Of a DNA stretch of 28,098 nt, positions 15,168-23,574 are shown in pieces (within the stretch, counting starts at the first letter, position 1; the number at the start of each line of letters is the position of its first letter). Both the position numbers and the translations under genes were made by a program. Below the pieces are notes generated by a model, which was not told the origin of the DNA, ran no database searches, and saw only the letters and a program-made list of their open reading frames with translations. Location: contig CABROF010000023.1 of NCBI GenBank assembly GCA_902472555.1, positions 1 to 28,098 of the forward strand, read 5' to 3'. This DNA comes from UMGS1851 sp900555605. GTDB taxonomy: Bacteria > Bacillota > Clostridia > UBA1212 > UBA1255.

Positions 15168-17729
15168 GTGAACAGAAAACGGATTTCTATATGGATGGTG
15201 ATCATTTTGGCGGCAGCTGTTATGGCAGGGTTTCGCGCACAGGCGGAAAAAGAGCGTACAGCAGAGCAGCAGGTTCTGGACAATTGGATGTGCGCAGGCG
15301 GTGTGTGGAAAGAGACGGATACGGAAATTCAGGCAGACAATAGAAAAGTGGGGGATGCTTTCTATTTGTCGGACCTGCATATTGACGGCAGCACGTCTTT
15401 CATATATGAATGTGACGTCATATTTAAAGGAAGAGCTGTAGGGATCATCTTCGGCGCAGCAGATAGGGAAAAACCTTCTGCAGCATGGTATTGTCTTAAT
15501 GTAGAACCGGGAAGTAATATATCCCGTGCTTTTTTTGTAAGAGGGGGCCTTGTGTGGAATGTCAGCCGGCCGTTGGAATCTGAGGAGCAAACAAGCAAGC
15601 CCCATCATCTGAAGGTGGTGTTTCTGGCCGGAAATGAACTGATATTCTACCTGAATGAGAAACAGGTAGGCAGCTACAGCACGGCTGATTTTGCTGGCGG
15701 TTATTTGGGTCTCATGACTTGTGAAGCAGACGCTGTGTTCAGCAATGTCCGCTATACGGAGTTTACAGCCCCGGAAATTGAACAGATTACTTTCCTGAAT
15801 CTTGACTTTGAACAAGAATATGCACCGGAACGGACAGAATATTCTGCATATGCGGATTATACTAAAGATGTGCTGCGCTTTCAGGTGCTGTTCGGCGATG
15901 CGCTTACTGTTACCGTGGGAGAACAGCATATAAAATCCGGTGAAACGGTTTCGGTTCCCCTGCAGGTCGGATATAATGAAATACCAATTCAAATTCATTG
16001 GATTATGGAGAATCTGCAGGTTGACATGGTAAAATACCTGCTGGTGCACCGTGACCAGGATCCGGCGCTTTTATATCATGAAATATATCGGCCGCAGCTT
16101 CATTACTCTTCCCGGAGCGAATGGATCAATGACCCCAACGGTCTGGTATACAATGCCGCAACCGGGGAATATCATTTGTTTTACCAGACCCGTCCGCGGA
16201 CATCGGTATTAAGCCCGAATACCAGCTGGTACCATGCGGTATCCAAGGATCTGGTTCACTGGGAGCAGATTGAACCGGCGCTGCTGCCGGATGACTTAGG
16301 ACTGTGCTGGTCCGGCTCCGGCGGGGTAGATTATCAGAATACTTCCGGCCTGTTTGATCCGGCTTCCGATCCTGCAGGGCGTCTGGTGCTGATTTATTCA
16401 TCTGTATACGGCGACACCTTCTATGGCACTGAAAAGCTCAGTTTGGCGTATTCTCAAGATAACGGAAGGACCTGGATCAAATATGAGGGCAATCCGATTA
16501 TAAAAAACGGAAGCAATTACGTGCAAAAATATAATGACGGCTTCCGTGACCCCAAGCTGGTCTGGTATGCGGATGACTCTTACGAAGCCGGCGGCATCTG
16601 GATCTTAATGGTAGGCGGCGGACAAGGGCGGATCTTTTCTTCTCCTGACCTGCTCAACTGGCGGTTTGAAAGCGCAATTACGGGACTGAATCAGGAGAAA
16701 CTGTCAGGAGAGTGTCCGGATTTCTTTCCGATTGAGGTGGAAGGGAAGCCGGGCAATGTAAAATGGGTATATATCGGCGGCCACGTTCAGGTGGAGCAGA
16801 ATATTTTTCAGACGTATGCTGTGGTAGGATCCTTCGAAAAAAATGAAAAGGGGACCTTTGTTTTTACCGGCGAACAGGAGAAGCAGGTATTATTCGGCGG
16901 AAATACGATGTATGCGTCACAGACCTTTTTTAATGATTCATCAAATCGCAGAATTCAGATCAGCTGGCTTCGGGAGTGGACCGCAGTTCAGCCGGATACT
17001 GCAAACGGAGAAGATGACCGCTTCAGCAAGGACTGGAACGGACTGATGTCCTGGCCTCTGGAATTGAAGCTGCATAATCAGGACGGTAAATACGTATTGA
17101 CCTGTTATCCCGTGGAGGAGATGGCAGCCCTGCAGGAGGAGGTCCTGTTTGAAACAGAGGTGCGTTCGGTAAGCCCGGAAGATGGTAATCTGCTGGCTGG
17201 TGTCAGCGGCAGCTATTATGAAATTCTTGCGGATATTCATCCAGGCACTGCTTCGGAATTTGGCTTCCGTCTTCGCAAAGGGGACGAAAGGGCAACTGTC
17301 ATCACATATCATACGGATACGGGTCTTCTGACGGCAGACGGCATACAGTCCGGAAAATATGGCGGGACTGCCGCGGATGTAACGCTGCTGCCGGGAGAAA
17401 ACGGCAGAATTATGTTGCGGATTATTATAGACAGCAACATTGTGGATGTGTTCGGCAACGATGGTGCACAGTCTGTATTTGCACTGACCTATCCGCTGCC
17501 GGAGTATACTGAAATGGAATTTTTTGTAACAGGAGGAGACGTTTTCGTGGAATCTATGAAAATTCAGCGTCTTGCCTCCATTTGGGGAGAACCGGATTTG
17601 CCGGCGGCGCGGAAAAACCAATCGGCTGTTCTTGAAAGGATGCTCTGGGGACTTGCAGGTGGGTTTGTTTTGCTGCTGTTTGCTGCCGGAAGTGCTTTAT
17701 GGCTTCTTCGTAAAAAGAAGAAGCGCTGA
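15168..17729 (+). CDS. Membrane-anchored GH32 fructan hydrolase (levanase/inulinase-like)
   Basis: An 853-residue surface enzyme. A signal anchor occupies residues 1-25; a LamG-like beta-sandwich follows (about 30-205, ending GYLGLMTCEADAVFSNVRY), then a short beta domain, and the GH32 five-bladed propeller from about residue 310. All three catalytic acids are present: nucleophile D322 in WINDPNG, D461 in FRDPKLVW, and acid/base E515 in SGECPDFFP. The C-terminus has a hydrophobic segment (GLAGGFVLLLFAAGSALWLL) and an RKKKKR tail, so it stays on the membrane facing outward. GTG at 15168 is the start, six bases after GGGAGGGG. It would release fructose from extracellular levan, inulin or sucrose. 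No transporter is adjacent. Confidence 0.92.
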   Translation: MNRKRISIWMVIILAAAVMAGFRAQAEKERTAEQQVLDNWMCAGGVWKETDTEIQADNRKVGDAFYLSDLHIDGSTSFIYECDVIFKGRAVGIIFGAADREKPSAAWYCLNVEPGSNISRAFFVRGGLVWNVSRPLESEEQTSKPHHLKVVFLAGNELIFYLNEKQVGSYSTADFAGGYLGLMTCEADAVFSNVRYTEFTAPEIEQITFLNLDFEQEYAPERTEYSAYADYTKDVLRFQVLFGDALTVTVGEQHIKSGETVSVPLQVGYNEIPIQIHWIMENLQVDMVKYLLVHRDQDPALLYHEIYRPQLHYSSRSEWINDPNGLVYNAATGEYHLFYQTRPRTSVLSPNTSWYHAVSKDLVHWEQIEPALLPDDLGLCWSGSGGVDYQNTSGLFDPASDPAGRLVLIYSSVYGDTFYGTEKLSLAYSQDNGRTWIKYEGNPIIKNGSNYVQKYNDGFRDPKLVWYADDSYEAGGIWILMVGGGQGRIFSSPDLLNWRFESAITGLNQEKLSGECPDFFPIEVEGKPGNVKWVYIGGHVQVEQNIFQTYAVVGSFEKNEKGTFVFTGEQEKQVLFGGNTMYASQTFFNDSSNRRIQISWLREWTAVQPDTANGEDDRFSKDWNGLMSWPLELKLHNQDGKYVLTCYPVEEMAALQEEVLFETEVRSVSPEDGNLLAGVSGSYYEILADIHPGTASEFGFRLRKGDERATVITYHTDTGLLTADGIQSGKYGGTAADVTLLPGENGRIMLRIIIDSNIVDVFGNDGAQSVFALTYPLPEYTEMEFFVTGGDVFVESMKIQRLASIWGEPDLPAARKNQSAVLERMLWGLAGGFVLLLFAAGSALWLLRKKKKR

Positions 17730-17767
17730 TTTTGCATACTGTCCTTAATATACATATCACCCAAGCG

Positions 17768-17806
17768 GAAACGGCTCGGATGCGGCAATCGTATCCGGGC
17801 TGTTTC
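17768..17806 (+). terminator. Probable terminator after the GH32 gene
   Basis: GAAACGGCTCGGAT (17768-17781) pairs with ATCCGGGCTGTTTC (17793-17806) over 14 bp including two G-T pairs, with an 11-base loop. The T-run is short and partly inside the stem, so efficiency is uncertain. Confidence 0.5.
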
Positions 17807-17862
17807 ATTGCGGGAAATGGCGGCAGAAGCAAAATATTTTTATAATAATTAAAATATTTTCC

Positions 17863-17891
17863 TTGTTGCCTCCGGCAAGGTAGGATATAAT
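17863..17891 (+). promoter_or_regulatory. Promoter of the URO-D-family gene, with overlapping inverted repeat
   Basis: TTGTTG (17863-17868) and a perfect TATAAT (17886-17891) are 17 bases apart. A palindrome TTGCC-TCC-GGCAA (17866-17878) overlaps the -35 box and spacer, a position where a bound repressor would block polymerase. Confidence 0.65.
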
Positions 17892-17951
17892 GCCACCGTA
17901 TCAATGAAATATCAATGCGATTGAAATTGCATATCACCGGAGGTGGCGTTT

Positions 17952-19070
17952 ATGAATTTAAAGGAAAACGCAATGGCGGTACTGCGTTACGAGCCATATG
18001 AAAAGATGCCCATCGTTTCGTTTGGCTATTGGAGCGAGACCGTGGAAAAGTGGGCCGAGGAAGGCTATATCTCCCAGGAAGATGCCCAAAATTACAACCG
18101 ATATGGTGATAACGGCCCGGGGGACAAAGCGATTATGGAAAAAATCGGCTTTGATTTTAACTGGAACGCCTGTGTGGGCGGCAATAATGGTTTATTTCCG
18201 TTTTTTGAAGAGGAGGTGCTGGAGGTGGATGCGCAGGGCGCGCGGACGCTCCGGAACAATGAAGGACTCATCATTCGGATTACACCGGGAGCCGGCTCGA
18301 TCCCTTCTGAGGTCGGTACGACGCTGACGGACCGGAAAGCCTGGGAAGAGTTGTATTTGCCGAAGCTGCAGTACGACTGCCGCCGCGTTGATATTGAGGG
18401 CCTCCGGGCGGCAACGGAGGCCGCTTCGGACACCCCCATCGGACTCCATTGCGGGTCCCTGTACGGCAGCATTCGGAACCTTTTAGGCGTTGTGCATCTG
18501 AGCTATTTATATGTGGATGATGAAGATTTATATACAGAAATCATAGACACTATGGGAAATCTGAGCTATCAGGTAACCGAAAAGATCCTAAAGAGCGGGA
18601 TCAAGGTGGATTTTGCCCATTTTTGGGAGGATATCTGTTTTAAGAACGGACCGTTGGTTTCTCCTGCTGTTTTTAAAGAAAAGGTGGGACCTCATTATAA
18701 ACGAATCACGGATTTGCTGCAGCAGTACGGGATCGATATTGTTTCTCTCGACTGTGACGGCTGTATTGATAAATTAGTGCCGATCTGGCTGGAAAACGGG
18801 GTAAACACCATGTTTCCCATTGAATACGGCACTTGGGGCGGGAATATTGCACCGTGGCGCGCGCAGTACGGCAAAGCGGTGCGCGGCGTGGGCGGAATGA
18901 ATAAAACCGTGTTTTCAAAGGATAAAAAAGCAGTGGATGAGGAAGTCGAACGCCTTTTAGGCCTGATTGCATTAGGGGGCTATATCCCCTGTCCGGACCA
19001 TCGAATCGCGCCGGATGCCAAGTTTGAATTGGTTGCATATTATTGCGAAAGACTGAGATCCATGCTGTGA
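17952..19070 (+). CDS. Uroporphyrinogen decarboxylase (URO-D) family protein, not HemE
   Basis: A 372-residue protein of the URO-D/cobalamin-methyltransferase-like TIM-barrel family. Visible segments include LRYEPYEKMPIVSFGYW at the N-terminus, GLHCGSLYGSIRNLLG, VDFAHFWEDICFKNGPLVSP, DIVSLDCDGCIDKLVPIWLE and GGYIPCPDHRIAPDA at the end. True HemE markers are not seen, and no heme genes are nearby. Members such as MtaA and MtbA move methyl groups between corrinoid proteins and CoM, but no corrinoid protein is encoded here. Many relatives of unknown function lie in sugar-use clusters of gut bacteria, as this one does. GGAGG is eight bases before the ATG. The gene overlaps the convergent regulator by 31 bases. 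Confidence 0.8.
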   Translation: MNLKENAMAVLRYEPYEKMPIVSFGYWSETVEKWAEEGYISQEDAQNYNRYGDNGPGDKAIMEKIGFDFNWNACVGGNNGLFPFFEEEVLEVDAQGARTLRNNEGLIIRITPGAGSIPSEVGTTLTDRKAWEELYLPKLQYDCRRVDIEGLRAATEAASDTPIGLHCGSLYGSIRNLLGVVHLSYLYVDDEDLYTEIIDTMGNLSYQVTEKILKSGIKVDFAHFWEDICFKNGPLVSPAVFKEKVGPHYKRITDLLQQYGIDIVSLDCDGCIDKLVPIWLENGVNTMFPIEYGTWGGNIAPWRAQYGKAVRGVGGMNKTVFSKDKKAVDEEVERLLGLIALGGYIPCPDHRIAPDAKFELVAYYCERLRSML

Positions 19071-20149
19071 TTCTGCGCCGCTTCGGAGTTCCGGGGCGGC
19101 GTTTGTTCTGTATCGTCCTTTTTGTTCTGCTGCGTCCGGTAATCGGAGGGGGTGCAGCCTATTTCCGCTTTAAACATCCGATTAAACTGACGCTGACTGT
19201 CATAGCCGATAAGCGCCGCAATTTTTGTAATACTAAGATTCGTATTCGCAATCAGACTGCAGGCTCTGCGGATCCGTTCTGCTTTCAGCATGTCAGAGAA
19301 GGAAGAATTCGCCTTCATCCGGATCATCCGGCTCAAATAGGCGATGGAATAGTTAAAATGCGCAGCGACGCTTTTCAGCGTGGCGGTCTGTATGTTTTCC
19401 TGAAGGTACATCTGGATTTCCGCAATCAAGGGCGCCTGATTTAAAATATTTGTCTCATATTCTGCCCGGTCGATATGATCCCGCAGCAAAAAGTTGAGCG
19501 CCGAGGATAAAAAGGAATCCATCAGCAGATAACAGTATTTTTTATTTGTGATATACTCCAGCAGAATTGTTTCCAGCATTCTGCGGATATTTTCGTCCCC
19601 GTAGGTATGGAACAGCAGATAGGAATTTTCATTTTTCATATACAGTCCCTGCGTAAAAAATGCCGACATCAGATTATGCTCCGTCAGAAAGCTGTTGAAG
19701 GAATTGATAAAATAGTCGCGCTTGATTAAAAGGCTGACCAGAATCCCATCGCTGTACAGCGAAATCTTGTGGGACATGCCTGGCGGAATCAGACAGATGT
19801 CTTCTTCTTTCAAAATAATCTGCTTGTTGGGAATTTCAATTTTACAAACTCCGTCCGGCATATAGAAAAACTCAAAAAAATCATGGCTGTGAAATGCAGA
19901 AGGATAGTAGCGTTTATGACGATAAATCTCGATGTTTCCGCTGAACTTTTCCGCTGTGCGCGTTTCCTCGTGGGCGCATTCCGCCTCGAGCATATGCGTA
20001 ACTTTACTGCGGTATTCGGGTATAAGAGTGGCCAGAAATGCATCAAAGGTTTGCTTTTGCTGTTTTTGTCCATCATAATACCGCTTAAATAAAATTTCCA
20101 GCTCATGGAACGGAATCAGTGCTACGGCCAGACGCGGGTGCGTTACCAC
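19040..20149 (-). CDS. AraC-family transcriptional regulator
   Basis: A 369-residue regulator. The N-terminal half contains a cupin-type sensor (FHSHDFFEFFYMPDGVCKIE, then IPPGMSHKISLYSDG), and the C-terminus the double helix-turn-helix: LKSVAAHFNYSIAYLSRMI and LSITKIAALIGYDSQRQFNR followed by MFKAEIGCTPSDYR. A polar tail of about 30 residues, unusual after the last helix, overlaps the end of the URO-D-family gene. The start is a GTG at 20149 with AAGGAAG upstream. It is divergent from the BadF-type operon and probably controls that operon, the URO-D gene, or both, in response to a sugar; the ligand is unknown. Confidence 0.92.
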   Translation of the reverse strand: MVTHPRLAVALIPFHELEILFKRYYDGQKQQKQTFDAFLATLIPEYRSKVTHMLEAECAHEETRTAEKFSGNIEIYRHKRYYPSAFHSHDFFEFFYMPDGVCKIEIPNKQIILKEEDICLIPPGMSHKISLYSDGILVSLLIKRDYFINSFNSFLTEHNLMSAFFTQGLYMKNENSYLLFHTYGDENIRRMLETILLEYITNKKYCYLLMDSFLSSALNFLLRDHIDRAEYETNILNQAPLIAEIQMYLQENIQTATLKSVAAHFNYSIAYLSRMIRMKANSSFSDMLKAERIRRACSLIANTNLSITKIAALIGYDSQRQFNRMFKAEIGCTPSDYRTQQNKKDDTEQTPPRNSEAAQNHSMDLSLSQ

Positions 20150-20180
20150 GCAAAATCACTTCCTTTTTCAGAATGCTGTT

Positions 20181-20189
20181 ATTATATCA
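20181..20189 (-). promoter_or_regulatory. Extended -10 promoter of the AraC-family gene
   Basis: On the minus strand TGATATAAT (TG at -15/-14 plus perfect TATAAT, 20189-20181) lies about 32 bases before the GTG start. No good -35 box is at the right distance, as is common for extended -10 promoters and for promoters that need an activator. Confidence 0.55.
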
Positions 20190-20260
20190 TAATTTCCGGC
20201 ATGTTTCCGATAAAAAAGGTCGATGTCAAAAAAAGACCAATCTATAGTTAATACGCACCA

Positions 20261-20289
20261 TTGTGACATGTTTGTGAACTGCATATACT
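20261..20289 (+). promoter_or_regulatory. Promoter of the BadF/LamG/DUF4838 operon with direct repeat
   Basis: TTGTGA (20261-20266) and TATACT (20284-20289) are 17 bases apart. TTGTGA is repeated at 20272-20277, exactly 11 bases or one helical turn later, a layout that an AraC-type protein could bind. The divergent AraC-family gene makes it the obvious candidate. Confidence 0.6.
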
Positions 20290-20324
20290 GAACACACGAT
20301 AAAACCTGAAGGGCGGTGCCGCAG

Positions 20325-21410
20325 ATGTTTTACCTTTCCGTACACGGCGGAGGCAGCAAAATCGAGATCCTTGCGTTCAACGAAAAATGTGAAATATTAG
20401 GGCGAGGATGCAGCGGGGGAATCAATAACTACTTTGAACCGTACCAGAGCATTCTGCAGCACATCTCCGAAGCAATTGTACAATGCGTTCTGAGCTTGTA
20501 TTCTTACGGCTTTACAGGCCAATTTGAATGCGCCTACTGCTGTCTGGTAGGCAGACCGTCCGACCTGCAGGAGTGTTTCCTGCAGGTCGGCTATGAAATC
20601 AAGGAATACGTTCTGCTGCCGGAGCAGTATTGCTACCTGCTGGCCGGCAGTTTGTCGGAAACCGGCTGTGTCGCTCTGTCCGGAACCGGTTCCTGTACCG
20701 CGTACTACAATGGGCGTGATGACTTTCTGGTTACCGGCGGTTATGGAACGCCCATCGGAGACGACGGTAGCAGTACATATATTGGAATCAGGGGCATCAA
20801 TATGGTCACGCGGGCCATCGGCGGTTGGGGGGAAAAAACAATTTTATATGATTTTCTCTGCGAATCTCTGGGCAGAAGCGAAGACCGGGTGGATACGGTG
20901 CGTCTGGTACAGATCCTGTATCCGGAAGGAACTCTTAACCGCAGGCCGATATATACGGCATTTTCCAGACAGGTGGTGCGCGCTGCGTCCTGCGGAGATC
21001 AGGTAGCGATTTCCGTTCTGACAGAAGCTGGAGAGCTGATGGCGCGGCAGATGCTCAGCGCATATCGGCTTTATCAGATGGGGGCGCGAGGAATCCAGAA
21101 TTTAATTTATATCTATATGCAGGCGCGTGAACAGGGGCTTGTGGACCTGTGCTTTGACCGAGCACAATCTGCTCCGGATATATACGCCTGCGGCAGCACT
21201 TGGTCCGGCAATCCGGTTATGTACCGTGCATTTACCGCCTATGTTAAACAATATCTTCCCGATGCGCGGTGCATCGCAGCGGAGCGTACGGCAGTATATG
21301 GCGGACTGGTTTATTTTGCCATTGAAAGATACGGAAGAGCGGACTTTAAAAAAGCATTGCATTTACTGACAGAGGTGCCTTCAAAGGGTGCTTTGGAAAA
21401 TCATGAATAA
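20325..21410 (+). CDS. BadF/BadG/BcrA-type ATPase, sugar-kinase-like
   Basis: A 361-residue protein of the ASKHA (actin/hexokinase) fold. The first phosphate loop is FYLSVHGGGSKIEILAFNE, where a Gly replaces the usual Asp of DGG; the second is VALSGTGSCTAYYNG, followed by TGGYGTPIGDDGSSTYIG and the adenosine-side motif ACGSTWSGNPVM near the C-terminus. The closest functional relatives are N-acetylglucosamine kinases and the BadF ATPase group, so it may phosphorylate an amino sugar or other sugar in the cytoplasm. The ATG at 20325 is eight bases from AAGGGCGG. It is the first gene of a four-gene operon, 18 bases before the next gene. The altered first loop makes activity uncertain. Confidence 0.78.
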   Translation: MFYLSVHGGGSKIEILAFNEKCEILGRGCSGGINNYFEPYQSILQHISEAIVQCVLSLYSYGFTGQFECAYCCLVGRPSDLQECFLQVGYEIKEYVLLPEQYCYLLAGSLSETGCVALSGTGSCTAYYNGRDDFLVTGGYGTPIGDDGSSTYIGIRGINMVTRAIGGWGEKTILYDFLCESLGRSEDRVDTVRLVQILYPEGTLNRRPIYTAFSRQVVRAASCGDQVAISVLTEAGELMARQMLSAYRLYQMGARGIQNLIYIYMQAREQGLVDLCFDRAQSAPDIYACGSTWSGNPVMYRAFTAYVKQYLPDARCIAAERTAVYGGLVYFAIERYGRADFKKALHLLTEVPSKGALENHE

Positions 21411-21428
21411 CAGAAACGGAGGAACATT

Positions 21429-22559
21429 ATGAAACGCAGATTTTATGGTATGAAGCGGAAAATGATGCTGGCGGCGGTTCTGGCCGTACTGCTGATATTA
21501 TCTGCAGGCAGTCCGGCGGCAAATGCCGCGGTATTTACATCAGACAGCAGCTTTGAGGATGAAGAGGCTGGTACTGATGCGGGAAATACGCAGAATTTTG
21601 CATTTGATTGGGTAGGTGAAAAGGGGGTTGAAGCCAGTTCTGCCGTGGTGGCGGAAGATGATACCGGAAAATATCTGCATATTGATAATTACTATGAATT
21701 TTATTCATATGATTATTTTGATGCAGGCTATACCTTTTCTATCGACGTGCGGACGGCAAACGGCGCCGCTGCCGGCTTCTTTGTCCGTTCAGGCAGAAAT
21801 CCCGAAAAGTTTCCTTTTTATGAGTGGGATTGGTATACGGAAAGGGGCGGAAAGAACGGGGAGTCCGGAATCGGCGGAACGGGCATCAGCGTGCATCTGC
21901 TGGCGGATGTGGTTCGTGTCAATATTAAAAACTACCAGGCAGACGGCTCAAATGTCTCCAATTCCTATTATGACTTTACAAATGTGGAAGGATATCTGAA
22001 CCCTGCGGAAAATTTCAATACCATATCCATAGCGGATGAAGGCGAACGCATTGTAATCCATATCAACGGGAGGCTTCTGGCGACGATTGCGCTTTCCAAT
22101 GTGGGTACATACGAGGTTGATAAGGAGCTGCCGCCTCTGGACTTTGTCTACTATAAAACCGCGGTTATGAAAAATGCGGCCGGAGAAGAGATCCTGAAGA
22201 TTGATAACGCCCGGGTTCTGGCAGAGGATTATATGGCCGCCATCGGGATCCGCGGCGGCAGCGCGGATATTGATAATGTAACAATCAGCTATGAAAAAGC
22301 GGATGAACCGGATCAGACGGAGATGCCTAATACTACGGCTCCGGCAGATCAGACGGAGGCCCCTGAAGCTACGCAGCCTGTTTCAGCAGCGACTGCAACT
22401 ATAAAGCCTGCGGCAACAAAAGCCCCTGGAACAGAGCCGGGCACAGAAACAGATGCGGACAATCACCTGGCTGTCTGGATCGCGGCAGCTGCTGCGGCAG
22501 TGGTGATCGCTGCCATAATCGTGGTGCTCGTTGTTCGGAAAAAGAAAAATAAATCATGA
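21429..22559 (+). CDS. Secreted LamG-like protein with C-terminal membrane anchor (paralogue 1)
   Basis: A 376-residue surface protein of unknown function. A signal peptide covers residues 1-33 (cleavage after AANA likely). The body (about 34-290) is a concanavalin/LamG-like beta-sandwich, shown by short strands such as YTFSIDVRTANGAAAGFFVR, VNIKNYQADG, IVIHINGRLLATIALSN and IGIRGGSADIDNVTISYE. A Thr/Pro/Ala-rich spacer (about 295-343) and a transmembrane helix (348-369) with tail RKKKNKS follow. GGAGG precedes the ATG. It is clearly paralogous to the next gene. No catalytic residues were recognised; carbohydrate binding is a plausible but unproven role. Confidence 0.8.
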   Translation: MKRRFYGMKRKMMLAAVLAVLLILSAGSPAANAAVFTSDSSFEDEEAGTDAGNTQNFAFDWVGEKGVEASSAVVAEDDTGKYLHIDNYYEFYSYDYFDAGYTFSIDVRTANGAAAGFFVRSGRNPEKFPFYEWDWYTERGGKNGESGIGGTGISVHLLADVVRVNIKNYQADGSNVSNSYYDFTNVEGYLNPAENFNTISIADEGERIVIHINGRLLATIALSNVGTYEVDKELPPLDFVYYKTAVMKNAAGEEILKIDNARVLAEDYMAAIGIRGGSADIDNVTISYEKADEPDQTEMPNTTAPADQTEAPEATQPVSAATATIKPAATKAPGTEPGTETDADNHLAVWIAAAAAAVVIAAIIVVLVVRKKKNKS

Positions 22560-22585
22560 AATCAATAATCGGAGGTTGAAGAAAA

Positions 22586-23572
22586 ATGAAAAAGTTTTTA
22601 ATTACCTGTATTGCGCTGCTAAGCTGTCTTTGTCTCTGCCCGCTTTGTACGGCGGCCGTGACCTTTGACGATGCCCAGGCGGACACCGCGATTGCGGATT
22701 TATCTGAATTAATGGCGGATTGGCATTATTCCTTAGGTACGCCGACCACCGCGGCAAAAATCCAGGCTGACGGCAATAACGGAAACGTTTTATATATGAA
22801 TGGATATGTACATATGCACTCTACGAAGGTGCTGGAGACACCGTATACCTTTGAGACGGAGTTCCGGACAGAACAGCCCCTGGGCTGGTGTTTCGGAATG
22901 TTTATCCGCGGCGGCATTACGATGCAGTACTTGTTCCCATATTTCGAGGTGGATGGATACGACGGTGCAAACGGGTCCATGGGACTTGGGGGCAGCGGTA
23001 TGACGATTGCAGTTGAAACGGATGGGATCTATCTACGAATCAAAAACTACCAGGAAGACAGCAGGCACATCTCCACAAGCATCTGCAAGCTGAACTATAA
23101 TGGCACATTTGACAGCACGGCGTACAACCGGCTCGTCATGGAGGACGATGGCCAGACCATTACCATCCGCCTGAACGATCAGCTGCTTGCGACTGTAGCC
23201 ATGTCGAATCCCGGCCGGTATGACGACGGCAGACTGGAGCTTCCGTTTACTTTTTACAAAACCGCCGTAGTAAAAGATGCCGCGGGTGAGACTTTGCTGT
23301 CCATTGATAACGCAAGGCTGGTGGCAGAGGACTTCTGCGCCGGGATCGGCGTCCGGGGAAACACGGCGTATTTCAAAAGAATTGCGCTGGAGGAAGTCCA
23401 AGAGCCGCTGCCCACCACAGTACCTGTCGATACCACGCCGGAACCCGAACCGCCGGTGGCAACAGGAGACGGTCCGGTATCCGCTGCGGTCTGCTGTATC
23501 GCAGTAGGATTTGCGGGCTTATTATCGGGAATGCTCCTGCGGAAAAGACGCCGTGAAATGACGGAGAAATGA
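22586..23572 (+). CDS. Secreted LamG-like protein with C-terminal membrane anchor (paralogue 2)
   Basis: A 328-residue paralogue of the preceding protein. Shared blocks include RIKNYQEDS, IRLNDQLLATVAMSNPGRY, FTFYKTAVVKDAAGETLLS, IDNARLVAEDFCAGIGVRGN. It has a signal peptide (1-24, ending LCTAA), a shorter Pro/Thr linker (about 275-293), a hydrophobic segment (298-317) and tail RKRRREMTEK. Cys14 after LLS could alternatively be a lipobox, which would make it a lipoprotein with a second anchor. It begins 26 bases after paralogue 1 and its stop lies two bases from the start of the DUF4838 gene, so the three are co-translated. Function is unknown. Confidence 0.8.
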   Translation: MKKFLITCIALLSCLCLCPLCTAAVTFDDAQADTAIADLSELMADWHYSLGTPTTAAKIQADGNNGNVLYMNGYVHMHSTKVLETPYTFETEFRTEQPLGWCFGMFIRGGITMQYLFPYFEVDGYDGANGSMGLGGSGMTIAVETDGIYLRIKNYQEDSRHISTSICKLNYNGTFDSTAYNRLVMEDDGQTITIRLNDQLLATVAMSNPGRYDDGRLELPFTFYKTAVVKDAAGETLLSIDNARLVAEDFCAGIGVRGNTAYFKRIALEEVQEPLPTTVPVDTTPEPEPPVATGDGPVSAAVCCIAVGFAGLLSGMLLRKRRREMTEK

Positions 23573-23574
23573 CT

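Noticed and set aside
20181..20231. TTGACA on the minus strand upstream of the AraC-family gene paired with TATAAT
   Set aside because: The two boxes are about 37 bases apart, far beyond a working spacer; the extended -10 alone is the better reading.
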